In this document: positions 15,324-23,234 of the stretch, in pieces | Layout: each line of letters starts with the position of its first letter | Position numbering within the stretch: the first letter of the stretch is position 1 | DNA from: a virus | DNA length: 64,000 bases | IMG/VR virus record: IMGVR_UViG_3300028571_000830 | Coordinates: 1-64,000 of that record | Strand: one strand, 5' to 3' | Program-made: the position numbers and the translations under genes | The notes under the pieces: model-generated | What the model was told of the DNA's origin: nothing | Database searches by the model: none | What the model saw: the letters and a program-made list of their open reading frames with translations, nothing else

Positions 15324-15487
15324 TTGATTTTGTTTGTTGCTTTAATGTAATACCTAATCGCAAAAATTCCACTTATTATAGCTACCACAGAAGCTATTAA
15401 AGTTACCATTGGTTGTATATCAGCAATACTTAGCATTGCACCTGATACACTTACTACTGTCGCTAAATCAGCGTTATTATTTGTCAT
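15320..15487 (-). CDS. Small one-helix membrane protein, holin candidate (55 aa)
   Basis: Encodes MTNNNADLATVVSVSGAMLS, then an amphipathic/hydrophobic stretch including VTLIASVVAIISGIFAIRYY and a short basic tail KATNKIK. It is the first gene of the lysis transcript, 50-60 bases below a well-formed promoter, and overlaps the next gene in ATGA. Similar small proteins appear at lysis loci of Bacteroidota phages. Either this or the 74-residue protein is the main holin; the other may be an antiholin. Confidence 0.62.
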   Translation of the reverse strand: MTNNNADLATVVSVSGAMLSIADIQPMVTLIASVVAIISGIFAIRYYIKATNKIK

Positions 15488-15543
15488 ATTTTAATTTGGG
15501 GATTTACTATTACGTGTAGAAAGGCAATTTACACTATGAGTAA

Positions 15544-15575
15544 CAAAGCTAAGTATTAGTTTTGAGAATTGCAAA
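15544..15575 (-). promoter_or_regulatory. Bacteroidota-type promoter of the lysis operon
   Basis: On the minus strand TTTG (15575-15572), a 20-base spacer and TAGCTTTG (15551-15544) fit the -33 TTTG / -7 TAnnTTTG consensus. Transcription would start near 15537 and give a leader of about 50 bases before the first lysis gene. Confidence 0.75.
15557..15564 (+). promoter_or_regulatory. Divergent promoter -7 element for the glycosyltransferase gene
   Basis: TAGTTTTG on the plus strand matches TAnnTTTG. No TTTG lies at the right distance upstream, so it would be weak or activator-dependent. It overlaps the TTG at 15562, which argues that translation starts at the ATG at 15592 instead. Confidence 0.5.
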
Positions 15576-15591
15576 TGTTTTTTTACATTTG

Positions 15592-18573
15592 ATGAATAAA
15601 ACCAATTCTTATATGTCATCTGATATAAAATTTGAAAAAGCATATGTATTATATGCAAATGCAGCTTATTTTGAAACAGTGCTATCTTGTGTAAAATCTA
15701 TAAAGACATTTAGTGATGTTCCTATTATTGTTTACATGCTTAACTCTAAGTTAAAGATTGATGGAGCTCTTACAATAAATTGGGAATGTGACGTAGATAT
15801 CATTCATAAACAGAAATATATAGATAGAACGAATGATAAAGTGTACAAGCTGTTGATACAACGTCCACTTATTGTTAAAGATGCTCTAATGAATTATGCC
15901 AAATCTGTTGCTTATATAGATGCAGATAGTGTAGCTACAAAATATGTAGACAATATATTTACAATGTTTGATAATGATTCTACTCATCCATATTTTGTAG
16001 AAGGTATGTATGACTATTTATTAATTAATGGTAGAGGTGGGGCAGTTAGTAGAAAAGATCTATCTACAACATTAGAACATCCAGCATGTGAGTTATTTAA
16101 TGTTAACCAATATGTAAGACAGAAATATAGACAAACTGGTTATTTTGTATCTGGACAGAATTGTGTAGAGTTTTTAAATGAGTGGTATGCTATGTGCGTT
16201 CATCCAGAAGTGTTAGCTAATTCTTCACATTATGCTCCCTATCACGAAGAAACTATTGTTAATGTTTTATTGTGGAAGAAGAATATACATGTAGGTCTTC
16301 CATACATGTATATTAATGGATCATATGATACTATCAATGAAGTGTATGACACTATTGGATTTAATGGTAGAGACAACACTGTTAGAGAATGGGTAAAGAT
16401 TCCTAAGACTAAATCAAATTTATTATTCTTTCATGGAGAAAAAAATGGTACAATTATGAATAAAATGATAGCTAAACTAAATAGTAAATTAAAAATATTA
16501 TTTCTAGCACCTCACTTATCTACAGGAGGAATGCCAGCATTCTTATTGAAAAGAATAGAAGCTTTACAAACCTCTGGTGATGTTGATATATTTGTTGTAG
16601 AGCATCAATGTTATAGTCTTGATTATGTTGTACAGAGAGAGCAAATTAAAAACCTTGTTCCTGTTCATACACTATATGAAGATAAGAATGAACTATTTCA
16701 AATTATACAACAGTTCAAACCAGATGTTATTCATATAGATGAAATGTCTGAAAGATTGGATAGGGAAATGATCGTATCATTATACAATCAAAACAGATCA
16801 TATCGTATCATTGAAACTTGTCATGATGTATCATTCAATCCAAATGATAAAATATTTCATCCAGATGCGTATGCTTTCTGTACACCTCATCACTTAAAGA
16901 CATTCAATAACACAGATTCTTATAAACAAGTGATTGAGTTTCCAATAGAGCATTTGAAGAATAAAAAATGTATATGGGATGAAGCTATGTTTGATCTAGG
17001 ATTTGATTTCTCAAAAGAACATGTTGTAAATGTTGGACTGTGGACTTCAGGAAAGAATCAGAAAGAAGCTGTTGAACTAGCAAGACAAATGCCTGATGTA
17101 CAGTTTCATTTTGTAGGAAACATGGCTCCCAATTTTAAAGAATACTGGCAGCCAATACTTTTAAATCTTCCAGATAATTGTAAAATATGGGGAGAACGTG
17201 ATGATGTTTATAAATTCTTAATGGCTTCAGATGTATTTATGTTTAATAGCACTTGGGAATGTAATCCTTTAGTTATTAGGGAAGCTATTGGTCATGAGTG
17301 TAAAATCTTAGCAAGAAATCTACCACAATATTGTGGAATGTTTGATGAATACATTACACCAATAGGTGATAACTTAAAAGAACAATTAGAAGAAGCTTTA
17401 GAACAGCCTGTTACATACACTATTCCCACTGATGGATTTGTAAATTTTAGAGATGATCATATTACTTTATATAAACAAGTGGTTAGTAATGCTACCCAGA
17501 TGAGTAATGTAACTATTGTTCATCATTTTGTTAATAATCCATTTCTTGAAATAAAAGGAATTTCTGATAGTGTATTTAAAATATGTTTTTACGATGAACA
17601 TGATGTTCTACAATACCAGAACACTGTAAAAGCTAATCATTGGGTGAGGCTAAATAGACAATGGTATACCAAGTGGACAACTAAAGTGTGGGAGAATGAT
17701 GAGTTGATATTTAATCAATCTCTTGATTTATCTAATAAGAGAGTGTATATAGCCTTTGGTAGCTCCTCTCTTGGAGATAGTATAGCCTGGATACCTTATT
17801 GTTTAGAGTTTAAGAATAAACATAATTGCGATGTTATTGTAAGTACATTCCATAACTATTTATTTGAGAGTGTATATCCAGAACTTGAATTTGTATCTAA
17901 TGGAAGTGTTGTAGAAAACATATATGCTCAATACAACTTAGGGTGGTATTATAATCTGGATAAAGAACCTGTGACACCTCCTAATATAATACCATTACAA
18001 CAAACAGCTACAAACATATTAGGTCTTGAATACAAAGAGATTAAGCCTAGAATTGCATACACTCCTGGTAAGAATATATACTATAAGAAAACTGTTACAA
18101 TAGCTACCAACTCCACAGCTGGGTGTAAGTTTTGGACCAAAGAAGGATGGCAACAATTAATAAATCATCTATATAGTAATGGGTACGATGTAGTGAATAT
18201 ATCCAAAGAGGAAAATCCTTTTGATAATTGTTATCAGATTGTTGATAAGTCTATAGAAAATACTATGAATGTAATACATCATAGTGAGTTCTTTATAGGA
18301 CTATCTAGTGGATTAAGCTGGCTAGCTTGGGGAATGGGTAAACAAGTGGTGATGATTGCTAACTTTAGTGAAAAAGACCATGAGTTTAGTTGTATCAGGA
18401 TAACAAATGATAAATTGTGTCATGGATGTTGGAACAATCCTGATTATAAATTTGATAAGGGGGATTGGGATTGGTGCCCCAAACACAAAAATACCCCTAG
18501 ACATTTTGAATGCCATAGGGGTATATCTGCAAAACAAGTGATTGATAGTTTAGTCTTTCTTAAACACTTGTAA
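15592..18573 (+). CDS. Three-domain glycosyltransferase ending in TibC-like O-heptosyltransferase
   Basis: A 993-residue cytoplasmic protein. Domain 1 (about 10-295) is a GT-A/GT8-like transferase with YIDADS near 108. Domain 2 (about 298-640) is a GT-B, GT4-like transferase: it opens ILFLAPHLSTGGMPAFL and has NSTWECNPLVIREAIG near 549. Domain 3 (about 650-993) matches autotransporter O-heptosyltransferases of the Aah/TibC type: GSSSLGDSIAWIPY, FIGLSSGLSWLAWG and a four-cysteine cluster (C943, C946, C962, C974) with the C-x2-C-x15-C spacing of the TibC iron finger. Such enzymes transfer heptose to protein Ser/Thr. It is the only plus-strand gene right of 6.8 kb, with its own promoter element, so it looks like a separately regulated insert. 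Confidence 0.82.
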   Translation: MNKTNSYMSSDIKFEKAYVLYANAAYFETVLSCVKSIKTFSDVPIIVYMLNSKLKIDGALTINWECDVDIIHKQKYIDRTNDKVYKLLIQRPLIVKDALMNYAKSVAYIDADSVATKYVDNIFTMFDNDSTHPYFVEGMYDYLLINGRGGAVSRKDLSTTLEHPACELFNVNQYVRQKYRQTGYFVSGQNCVEFLNEWYAMCVHPEVLANSSHYAPYHEETIVNVLLWKKNIHVGLPYMYINGSYDTINEVYDTIGFNGRDNTVREWVKIPKTKSNLLFFHGEKNGTIMNKMIAKLNSKLKILFLAPHLSTGGMPAFLLKRIEALQTSGDVDIFVVEHQCYSLDYVVQREQIKNLVPVHTLYEDKNELFQIIQQFKPDVIHIDEMSERLDREMIVSLYNQNRSYRIIETCHDVSFNPNDKIFHPDAYAFCTPHHLKTFNNTDSYKQVIEFPIEHLKNKKCIWDEAMFDLGFDFSKEHVVNVGLWTSGKNQKEAVELARQMPDVQFHFVGNMAPNFKEYWQPILLNLPDNCKIWGERDDVYKFLMASDVFMFNSTWECNPLVIREAIGHECKILARNLPQYCGMFDEYITPIGDNLKEQLEEALEQPVTYTIPTDGFVNFRDDHITLYKQVVSNATQMSNVTIVHHFVNNPFLEIKGISDSVFKICFYDEHDVLQYQNTVKANHWVRLNRQWYTKWTTKVWENDELIFNQSLDLSNKRVYIAFGSSSLGDSIAWIPYCLEFKNKHNCDVIVSTFHNYLFESVYPELEFVSNGSVVENIYAQYNLGWYYNLDKEPVTPPNIIPLQQTATNILGLEYKEIKPRIAYTPGKNIYYKKTVTIATNSTAGCKFWTKEGWQQLINHLYSNGYDVVNISKEENPFDNCYQIVDKSIENTMNVIHHSEFFIGLSSGLSWLAWGMGKQVVMIANFSEKDHEFSCIRITNDKLCHGCWNNPDYKFDKGDWDWCPKHKNTPRHFECHRGISAKQVIDSLVFLKHL
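18486..18524 (-). terminator. Minus-strand terminator inside the glycosyltransferase 3' end
   Basis: Read on the minus strand, a 9-bp stem (arms 18516-18524 and 18491-18499, 16-base loop) is followed by TTTTTG. It would end the transcript of the 89-residue gene that converges here. It overlaps codons of the plus-strand gene. Confidence 0.7.
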
Positions 18574-18819
18574 CATTTGTCCTTTAGCTAATATAGTAAG
18601 AGATTCATTTTCTTTAATAAAGGTTTTAATAAGCTCTTGATCAGACGTATCTAGATCAATAATTTCTCCTTTATTTAAATTCAATGCCATTTCCCAAAAC
18701 TTCATAGCATCTCCTTTTGATGATTGTACTAAAGATGTTGCTAATAATTTTCCTGCATTAGCATTCTCAATCTCTTTACCATCTAGATCAACAAGATTAA
18801 AATTAAAATTTAATTTCAT
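18550..18819 (-). CDS. Hypothetical protein, 89 aa
   Basis: A small acidic alpha/beta protein starting MKLNFNFNLVDLDGKEI. It reads like a conserved phage protein with a beta hairpin and helix (GDAMKFWEMALNLNKGEII). Its 3' end overlaps the end of the convergent glycosyltransferase by 24 bases. It has its own promoter and a terminator, so it is probably a single-gene transcript. Function unknown. Confidence 0.6.
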   Translation of the reverse strand: MKLNFNFNLVDLDGKEIENANAGKLLATSLVQSSKGDAMKFWEMALNLNKGEIIDLDTSDQELIKTFIKENESLTILAKGQMLQVFKKD

Positions 18820-18845
18820 AATGATTTTTTGTTAGTTTTTATTGA

Positions 18846-18876
18846 CAAATATAAATAATAATTTATTTAATTACAA
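18846..18876 (-). promoter_or_regulatory. Bacteroidota-type promoter of the 89-aa gene
   Basis: On the minus strand TTG (18876-18874), a 20-base spacer and TATATTTG (18853-18846) fit the consensus. The -33 part lies in the last codons of the upstream tail gene. Confidence 0.7.
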
Positions 18877-19264
18877 CATTTTCTGTAGTTGTAGATGTTG
18901 TTGTAGTGGTGGGTTCAACTATTGGCTCAACAACAGGAGCCCAAGGTAAAGGTAAAGTAACCTCCACAGGATTAATTTGTAAAGCAATATTAGCTTCTAA
19001 TCCTAATTTCATATCTTCAACAGGCAATATTTTCTCTAACCAACTTATCACTTCCTCTTCCGTTACATCTTCATAAGGTATAAAGTTTTGAGGATTAGGT
19101 TGTGATACGCTTGAAGAACCATAAATGTCTGCAAAATATGTCTTATCGCCATCTACTTTTGTGGCGTTATATCTCCAATGTATTACATTAATAACATTTG
19201 GTAATCCTTCTGATTCTACTACACAATTTAGTTGGGCAATTACCCATTGAAAGTTTGTTTCCAT
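18863..19264 (-). CDS. Tail-associated protein with Thr-rich end (DUF7936-like)
   Basis: A 133-residue protein. The N-terminal domain, METNFQWVIAQLNCVVESEG followed by VIHWRYNATKVDG and TEEEVISWLEKIL, resembles a small domain common in phages of aquatic bacteria next to tail fibres, which I recall as DUF7936. The C-terminus is Pro-rich (LPLPWAPVVEPIVEP), then Thr/Ser (TTTTTSTTT), matching the stalk style of the fibre genes. It follows the 815-residue fibre gene with a one-base gap. Confidence 0.6.
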   Translation of the reverse strand: METNFQWVIAQLNCVVESEGLPNVINVIHWRYNATKVDGDKTYFADIYGSSSVSQPNPQNFIPYEDVTEEEVISWLEKILPVEDMKLGLEANIALQINPVEVTLPLPWAPVVEPIVEPTTTTTSTTTENVVIK

Positions 19265-19265
19265 A

Positions 19266-21713
19266 TTATTTTATTAATGTTTTTAATTCTTCTATTTCTG
19301 CTTTTAATTCTTGAATTGCCTTGATGTATACTGCATGAAGCTGATCATAATTAATACCCATTTTATCAGTTGATGGAGTTGTAAATACTGCTTCTGGTAT
19401 TATTTCTTCAATTTCTTGTGCTATATTACCATTCTGTCTACCTTGACCAAAGTTTTTGTATTCATCAACAAATTCAAACCAAATAGGATTCATTTTCATG
19501 ATTTCATGTAATCCGTATCCAATAGGCTTAATATTTTGTTTTACAGATATATCAGAAACTGGAGCAGATAAATTACCACTTGCATCTGCTAATACTGCTC
19601 TGCTTCCCGTGCCTGCTAAATTCACTATTGTAACTACGCCATCCGAATCCATTGAGAATTTTTCATTGCCTTCTTTGTAAATTCTAAAAATATTAGATAC
19701 TACAGCAAGCGAGTAATTATTAGCACCTTGTGTTAATACTAATCCCGAATTACTACCATTTGAAATATTTAAAACCCTTGCAAGTCCTGGGGGATTAGAG
19801 ATAGTTGAACTTCCTATTCCGACATCACCACCTGATGTGATACGCATACGTTCTGAAAGTGTTGATGCTGTTACTGTAAGAAACGTTAAATATCCAGAAG
19901 TTTTTGAAGCTTCAAGTGCCCCTAAAATTGCCGCACCTGTTGTAGGTACAGAACTCCCATTTAATGCTCCTAATCTAATATATATTCCTGCATCAGAAGC
20001 GGTACTAAAATTTCTATAAACACCTAATCCTTCTGCATCATTATTATCTAATATAGTTAAACGTTGATTAATATTAGAATTTGTTCCTATACCTACGTTA
20101 CCATCCCTTGCAACAGTAAGACGATTTAATCCTGCCGTTACTAAGTTTATAACACCACCCGTAACATCTCCTGCGTTAATATCTATTCTTCCAGTTCCTA
20201 CTGCTTCATTACCAAAAAGGTTAATTCCTGCACCTCTATCTGAACCCCTTGCACCACCCCCGTTTATAGATACAAATTTATTGTCAGAGCCGTCTGTTGT
20301 GTTTGAAACTATACCTCTGTCTGTTGTGTCGAATATTACATTCCCACTAAACGTAGCACTTGTACCTACTAATGCTCTGCTCACCAATGTAACAGTAGTT
20401 CCATCATCAGTGATAGCACTATCGCCTATTGTACTTGCACCTGTAAATTTAGGTAGAGTGTTTGTTGTGCCTGTTCCTGTTATTTGATTTACAGGTGTTG
20501 TTCCACTACTTCCTGATGTTCCTGAACTACCACTTGTTCCTGTTGAACCTGAAGTTCCGCTAGTTCCTGAAGTACCGTCTGTTCCACTAGTACCTGATGA
20601 GCCACTAGTACCTGTTGTTCCTGAAGTTCCACTAGTTCCAGAAGATCCTGTTGTACCAGAGGTGCCAGATGTACCATCTATTGCAGAGGTTCCACTTGTT
20701 CCTGTGGTACCACTTGTGCCTGATGTACCTGATGTACCTGTAGTACCAGATGTTCCAGTGGTACCAGATGTACCATTTGTACCATCTCCACCAGAAGCAC
20801 CATCAAGATTTACATACCATATAGGGAAACTTCCTGATCCAACAGTTCTTGTAGGAGCAGCAAATATTAATATTCCTGTTAAAGGATCATAAGATATCAC
20901 TTCACATTCTTGGAAGTTATTAGCATCTCCTGCTATAATTATAGATTGTGCTACTGAGTAAGACAATCCTAAACCCACTGTTAATGTTCCTGCGTTACCT
21001 AAAACAAAACTTGTTACAGAAGTGGTGGCATATCTATCTCCTTGTATTCCTGAGCTTCCTGATGTACCAGATGTAGCAGAAGAACCACTTGTTCCAGTGG
21101 TGCCTGATGTAGCAGATGATCCACTAGTACCTGATGTAGCAGACGAACCACTAGACCCTGATGTTCCACTAGTACCAGAGGTAGCAGAGGTTCCAGAGGT
21201 GCCTGTTGTACCACTAGTTCCTGTTGTTCCAGAAGTACCTGTGGTTCCACTTGTACCAGATGTTCCATTTATTCCACTAGTACCAGAAGATCCACTAGTA
21301 CCTGTTGTACCACTTGTTCCACTGCTTCCATTTGTACCATCTATTCCACTAGTTCCACTTGTTCCATCTATACCACTTGTTCCACTGGTTCCTGAAGTTC
21401 CTTTTGTACCTGAAGATCCACTTGTACCTGTAGTACCAGATGTGCCACTTGTACCTGTTGTACCTGACGTACCAGAAGTTCCTGTGGATCCAATAGATCC
21501 ACTAGTTCCAGAACTACCAGAAGATCCAGAAGATCCTGATGTTCCACTAGTACCAACAGCAATAGCTCCAATAGCAGCATCAATTTTTTGAAGAGCTAAT
21601 TGAAGATTGTCGTTAGTATTAATTCCTGTATATACTAAATTAGCTCCTTCGTAATGTACACAAAGAGCATTTAGTATGACAGGACAAGGAATAGCTTGAC
21701 AAAGAGTATTCAT
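19266..21713 (-). CDS. Collagen-like tail fibre with S74 intramolecular chaperone
   Basis: An 815-residue fibre. Residues 1-50 are a Cys-containing adaptor (LNALCVHYEGANLVYTGI, then LQLALQKID) shared with other fibres here. Residues about 54-221 are Gly-X-Y triplets of Gly, Thr and Ser (GTSGTSGSSG). A beta domain (222-303) is followed by a second triplet array (304-407). A long beta-rich shaft/head follows, with DGNVGIGT-type repeats. Residues about 718-815 are a peptidase S74 domain (VSDISVKQNIKPIGYGLHEI, NIAQEIEEIIPEAV), which trimerises the fibre and cleaves itself off. The triplets are collagen-like but lack Pro; Thr/Ser at X and Y could be glycosylated. Confidence 0.85.
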   Translation of the reverse strand: MNTLCQAIPCPVILNALCVHYEGANLVYTGINTNDNLQLALQKIDAAIGAIAVGTSGTSGSSGSSGSSGTSGSIGSTGTSGTSGTTGTSGTSGTTGTSGSSGTKGTSGTSGTSGIDGTSGTSGIDGTNGSSGTSGTTGTSGSSGTSGINGTSGTSGTTGTSGTTGTSGTTGTSGTSATSGTSGTSGSSGSSATSGTSGSSATSGTTGTSGSSATSGTSGSSGIQGDRYATTSVTSFVLGNAGTLTVGLGLSYSVAQSIIIAGDANNFQECEVISYDPLTGILIFAAPTRTVGSGSFPIWYVNLDGASGGDGTNGTSGTTGTSGTTGTSGTSGTSGTTGTSGTSAIDGTSGTSGTTGSSGTSGTSGTTGTSGSSGTSGTDGTSGTSGTSGSTGTSGSSGTSGSSGTTPVNQITGTGTTNTLPKFTGASTIGDSAITDDGTTVTLVSRALVGTSATFSGNVIFDTTDRGIVSNTTDGSDNKFVSINGGGARGSDRGAGINLFGNEAVGTGRIDINAGDVTGGVINLVTAGLNRLTVARDGNVGIGTNSNINQRLTILDNNDAEGLGVYRNFSTASDAGIYIRLGALNGSSVPTTGAAILGALEASKTSGYLTFLTVTASTLSERMRITSGGDVGIGSSTISNPPGLARVLNISNGSNSGLVLTQGANNYSLAVVSNIFRIYKEGNEKFSMDSDGVVTIVNLAGTGSRAVLADASGNLSAPVSDISVKQNIKPIGYGLHEIMKMNPIWFEFVDEYKNFGQGRQNGNIAQEIEEIIPEAVFTTPSTDKMGINYDQLHAVYIKAIQELKAEIEELKTLIK
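20492..20800. repeat. Collagen-like 9-bp repeat array (fibre 815 aa, array 2)
   Basis: Degenerate 9-bp units on the plus strand (like CCACTAGTT, CCTGATGTA, CCAGAAGTA) encode Gly-Thr-Ser/Gly-Ser-Ser triplets on the minus strand. Confidence 0.85.
21049..21552. repeat. Collagen-like 9-bp repeat array (fibre 815 aa, array 1)
   Basis: About 56 triplets of nine-base pairs of residues encode the first Gly-Thr/Ser-Ser stalk. Codons vary, so the array is old or under protein-level selection. Confidence 0.82.
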
Positions 21714-21723
21714 ATTTTATATA

Positions 21724-22377
21724 TTATAAAATAGTATAGGTGAAGTTGAAATAAAAGGTGGTGGGGGAAGTGGTTGTAGTTATACCTTTTAATATTGCTT
21801 GGTTATTAAGCACATCTGCTTCAATGTATCCAAAATTAGTTAGTGCTGGAAGTCCAAGATAGGAAATAGCCATTCCACTAACATCTGTTAATGCTACAAG
21901 AGATGATGATATTGGTAGAGCTATAATTAATTCAAAAGCTCCAATTATTGTTGTTGAAACATCTAACGATCCTTGAACACTCACTTGGCCTTCTGTTCTC
22001 ATATAATGAGAATTATAAGATGCTGCTGAAGCTACGTTTAATACAGCCACTGTTACAGGTGTGTATATGCCTGAACTTGTGTTAACAGGAGTGGACGCAC
22101 CAAGTGCCACCCAATCATTAACACCAGTTCCTATAGATTCAGCAAAATATAATGTAGGAGCAGATGTATCTAGATACAACTGTCCTAAGTAAATAGCACT
22201 ACCTACAGGAGGAACTGTTCCTGTAATAGGAACTAAATTATCATTAATCTTTATAATTGCTGTCTCAACAGAATCTAATGGAGTTATGTCTGTGTTGGTT
22301 AAATAATCTCCATTATATAAAACACACAATGCGTTTTCAAAGGTGGAGCATGTTGGGCATATAGAAGCTGTACGCAT
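21724..22377 (-). CDS. Tail fibre protein with shared Cys adaptor
   Basis: A 217-residue protein. The N-terminal 50 residues (ICPTCSTFENALCVLYNGDY, then SVETAIIKIN) are nearly the same as the start of the 580-residue fibre, so both should attach to the same site. The middle includes a short GQLYLDTSAPTLYFAES linker found in many fibre proteins. The C-terminal 120 residues are a Thr/Ser/Ala-rich beta domain ending FYFNFTYTIL. No collagen array and no S74 domain, so it is a short fibre. Confidence 0.7.
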   Translation of the reverse strand: MRTASICPTCSTFENALCVLYNGDYLTNTDITPLDSVETAIIKINDNLVPITGTVPPVGSAIYLGQLYLDTSAPTLYFAESIGTGVNDWVALGASTPVNTSSGIYTPVTVAVLNVASAASYNSHYMRTEGQVSVQGSLDVSTTIIGAFELIIALPISSSLVALTDVSGMAISYLGLPALTNFGYIEADVLNNQAILKGITTTTSPTTFYFNFTYTIL

Positions 22378-22417
22378 AATATTTTATTTGAATTTATTTA
22401 ATTTTTTAATAATATAA

Positions 22418-23233
22418 CTAGCAATCAATTCCTGTATCAGAAGTTAATTCTCCTGTTCCTGAGTTCATATAGTAAATATCTGGTGAACCTGATGCACGTA
22501 CTACATAGTCAAAGCCTGTCACTGGATTTGTAAGAGCAGTATCATAGAATATAAAGTCACCACTAGTTAACAATATACTACTTGAGTAAACTGTATAACT
22601 AGGGTCTGTACATATGGTTCCTAAATTATTACTAGGTCTTACTACATAAGTATAATATACTGGAGGAGGAGGAGTGGTAGTAGTTGTAGTTGTTGGAGGA
22701 ACGATAGTGGTGGTGGTAGTTGTTGTCGAACCACAACATTGTGTACTAAGATTAAATGATGAATTTGAAGCAAAAATTTTAGTTATTTCTAATGGAGAAT
22801 CGTAATAATATAAATAAGGGTCAGGTGTAGGTATTGCAAATGAATACACACAAATAACATCGTTATATATTCCAGAACTTGGGAACGTATATGTTGCTGT
22901 TACTGCACCTGCTCCAGCACAAGTAAAATAATCAGCATAAACAGTTAAGTTATATGATGCTCCAATATCTAAAGAAGATATTGTGAATCCATAGTATTCA
23001 CAATTACAAGAAGCCGCAACTAAGTCTGATTTAACCACTAATTGATTACTAGCCTTTGCTGCATAAGGAGCATAGCCAGTATCTATATTAACATAATATG
23101 CAGCTTCTGCTTTTGTTATTTGTTTTGTACCTGCAGGTATAGTATTTATTAAAGTAAATACAGAAGTGTTTACAGCATCCTGTAAATTATTAAGTGATAC
23201 GCATTGATTAGATGCTATTCCTGCCCAACTCAT
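22418..23233 (-). CDS. Tail fibre protein with internal Thr/Pro stalk
   Basis: A 271-residue protein. The start, SWAGIASNQCVSLNNLQDAV followed by ITKAEAAYYVNI, is an N-terminal module that I know from fibres of Bacteroidota phages. A beta domain with CNC and CC pairs follows (about 75-165). Then comes a Thr7-IVPP-Thr7-Pro4 stalk (about 170-190) and a second small beta domain with Ser/Thr/Tyr-rich strands ending DTGIDC. The stalk joins two separate heads, unlike the C-terminal tails in other genes. Confidence 0.65.
   Translation of the reverse strand: MSWAGIASNQCVSLNNLQDAVNTSVFTLINTIPAGTKQITKAEAAYYVNIDTGYAPYAAKASNQLVVKSDLVAASCNCEYYGFTISSLDIGASYNLTVYADYFTCAGAGAVTATYTFPSSGIYNDVICVYSFAIPTPDPYLYYYDSPLEITKIFASNSSFNLSTQCCGSTTTTTTTIVPPTTTTTTTPPPPVYYTYVVRPSNNLGTICTDPSYTVYSSSILLTSGDFIFYDTALTNPVTGFDYVVRASGSPDIYYMNSGTGELTSDTGIDC
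22662..22727. repeat. G/T-rich repeat encoding a Thr/Pro stalk
   Basis: GTAGTTGTAG- and GTGGTGG-type repeats encode two runs of Thr split by Ile-Val-Pro-Pro. Confidence 0.75.
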
Positions 23234-23234
23234 A

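Noticed and set aside
15562-15592. TTG start at 15562 for the large glycosyltransferase
   Set aside because: The TTG lies inside a -7 promoter element, and a normal ATG follows at 15592.
21022-21591. Plus-strand frame of 189 codons rich in Val-Pro (VPLVPEVPEVP) opposite the collagen-like array
   Set aside because: It is the reverse-frame shadow of Gly-Thr-Ser repeats; several such frames occur opposite all four arrays and none has a start context or matching neighbours.
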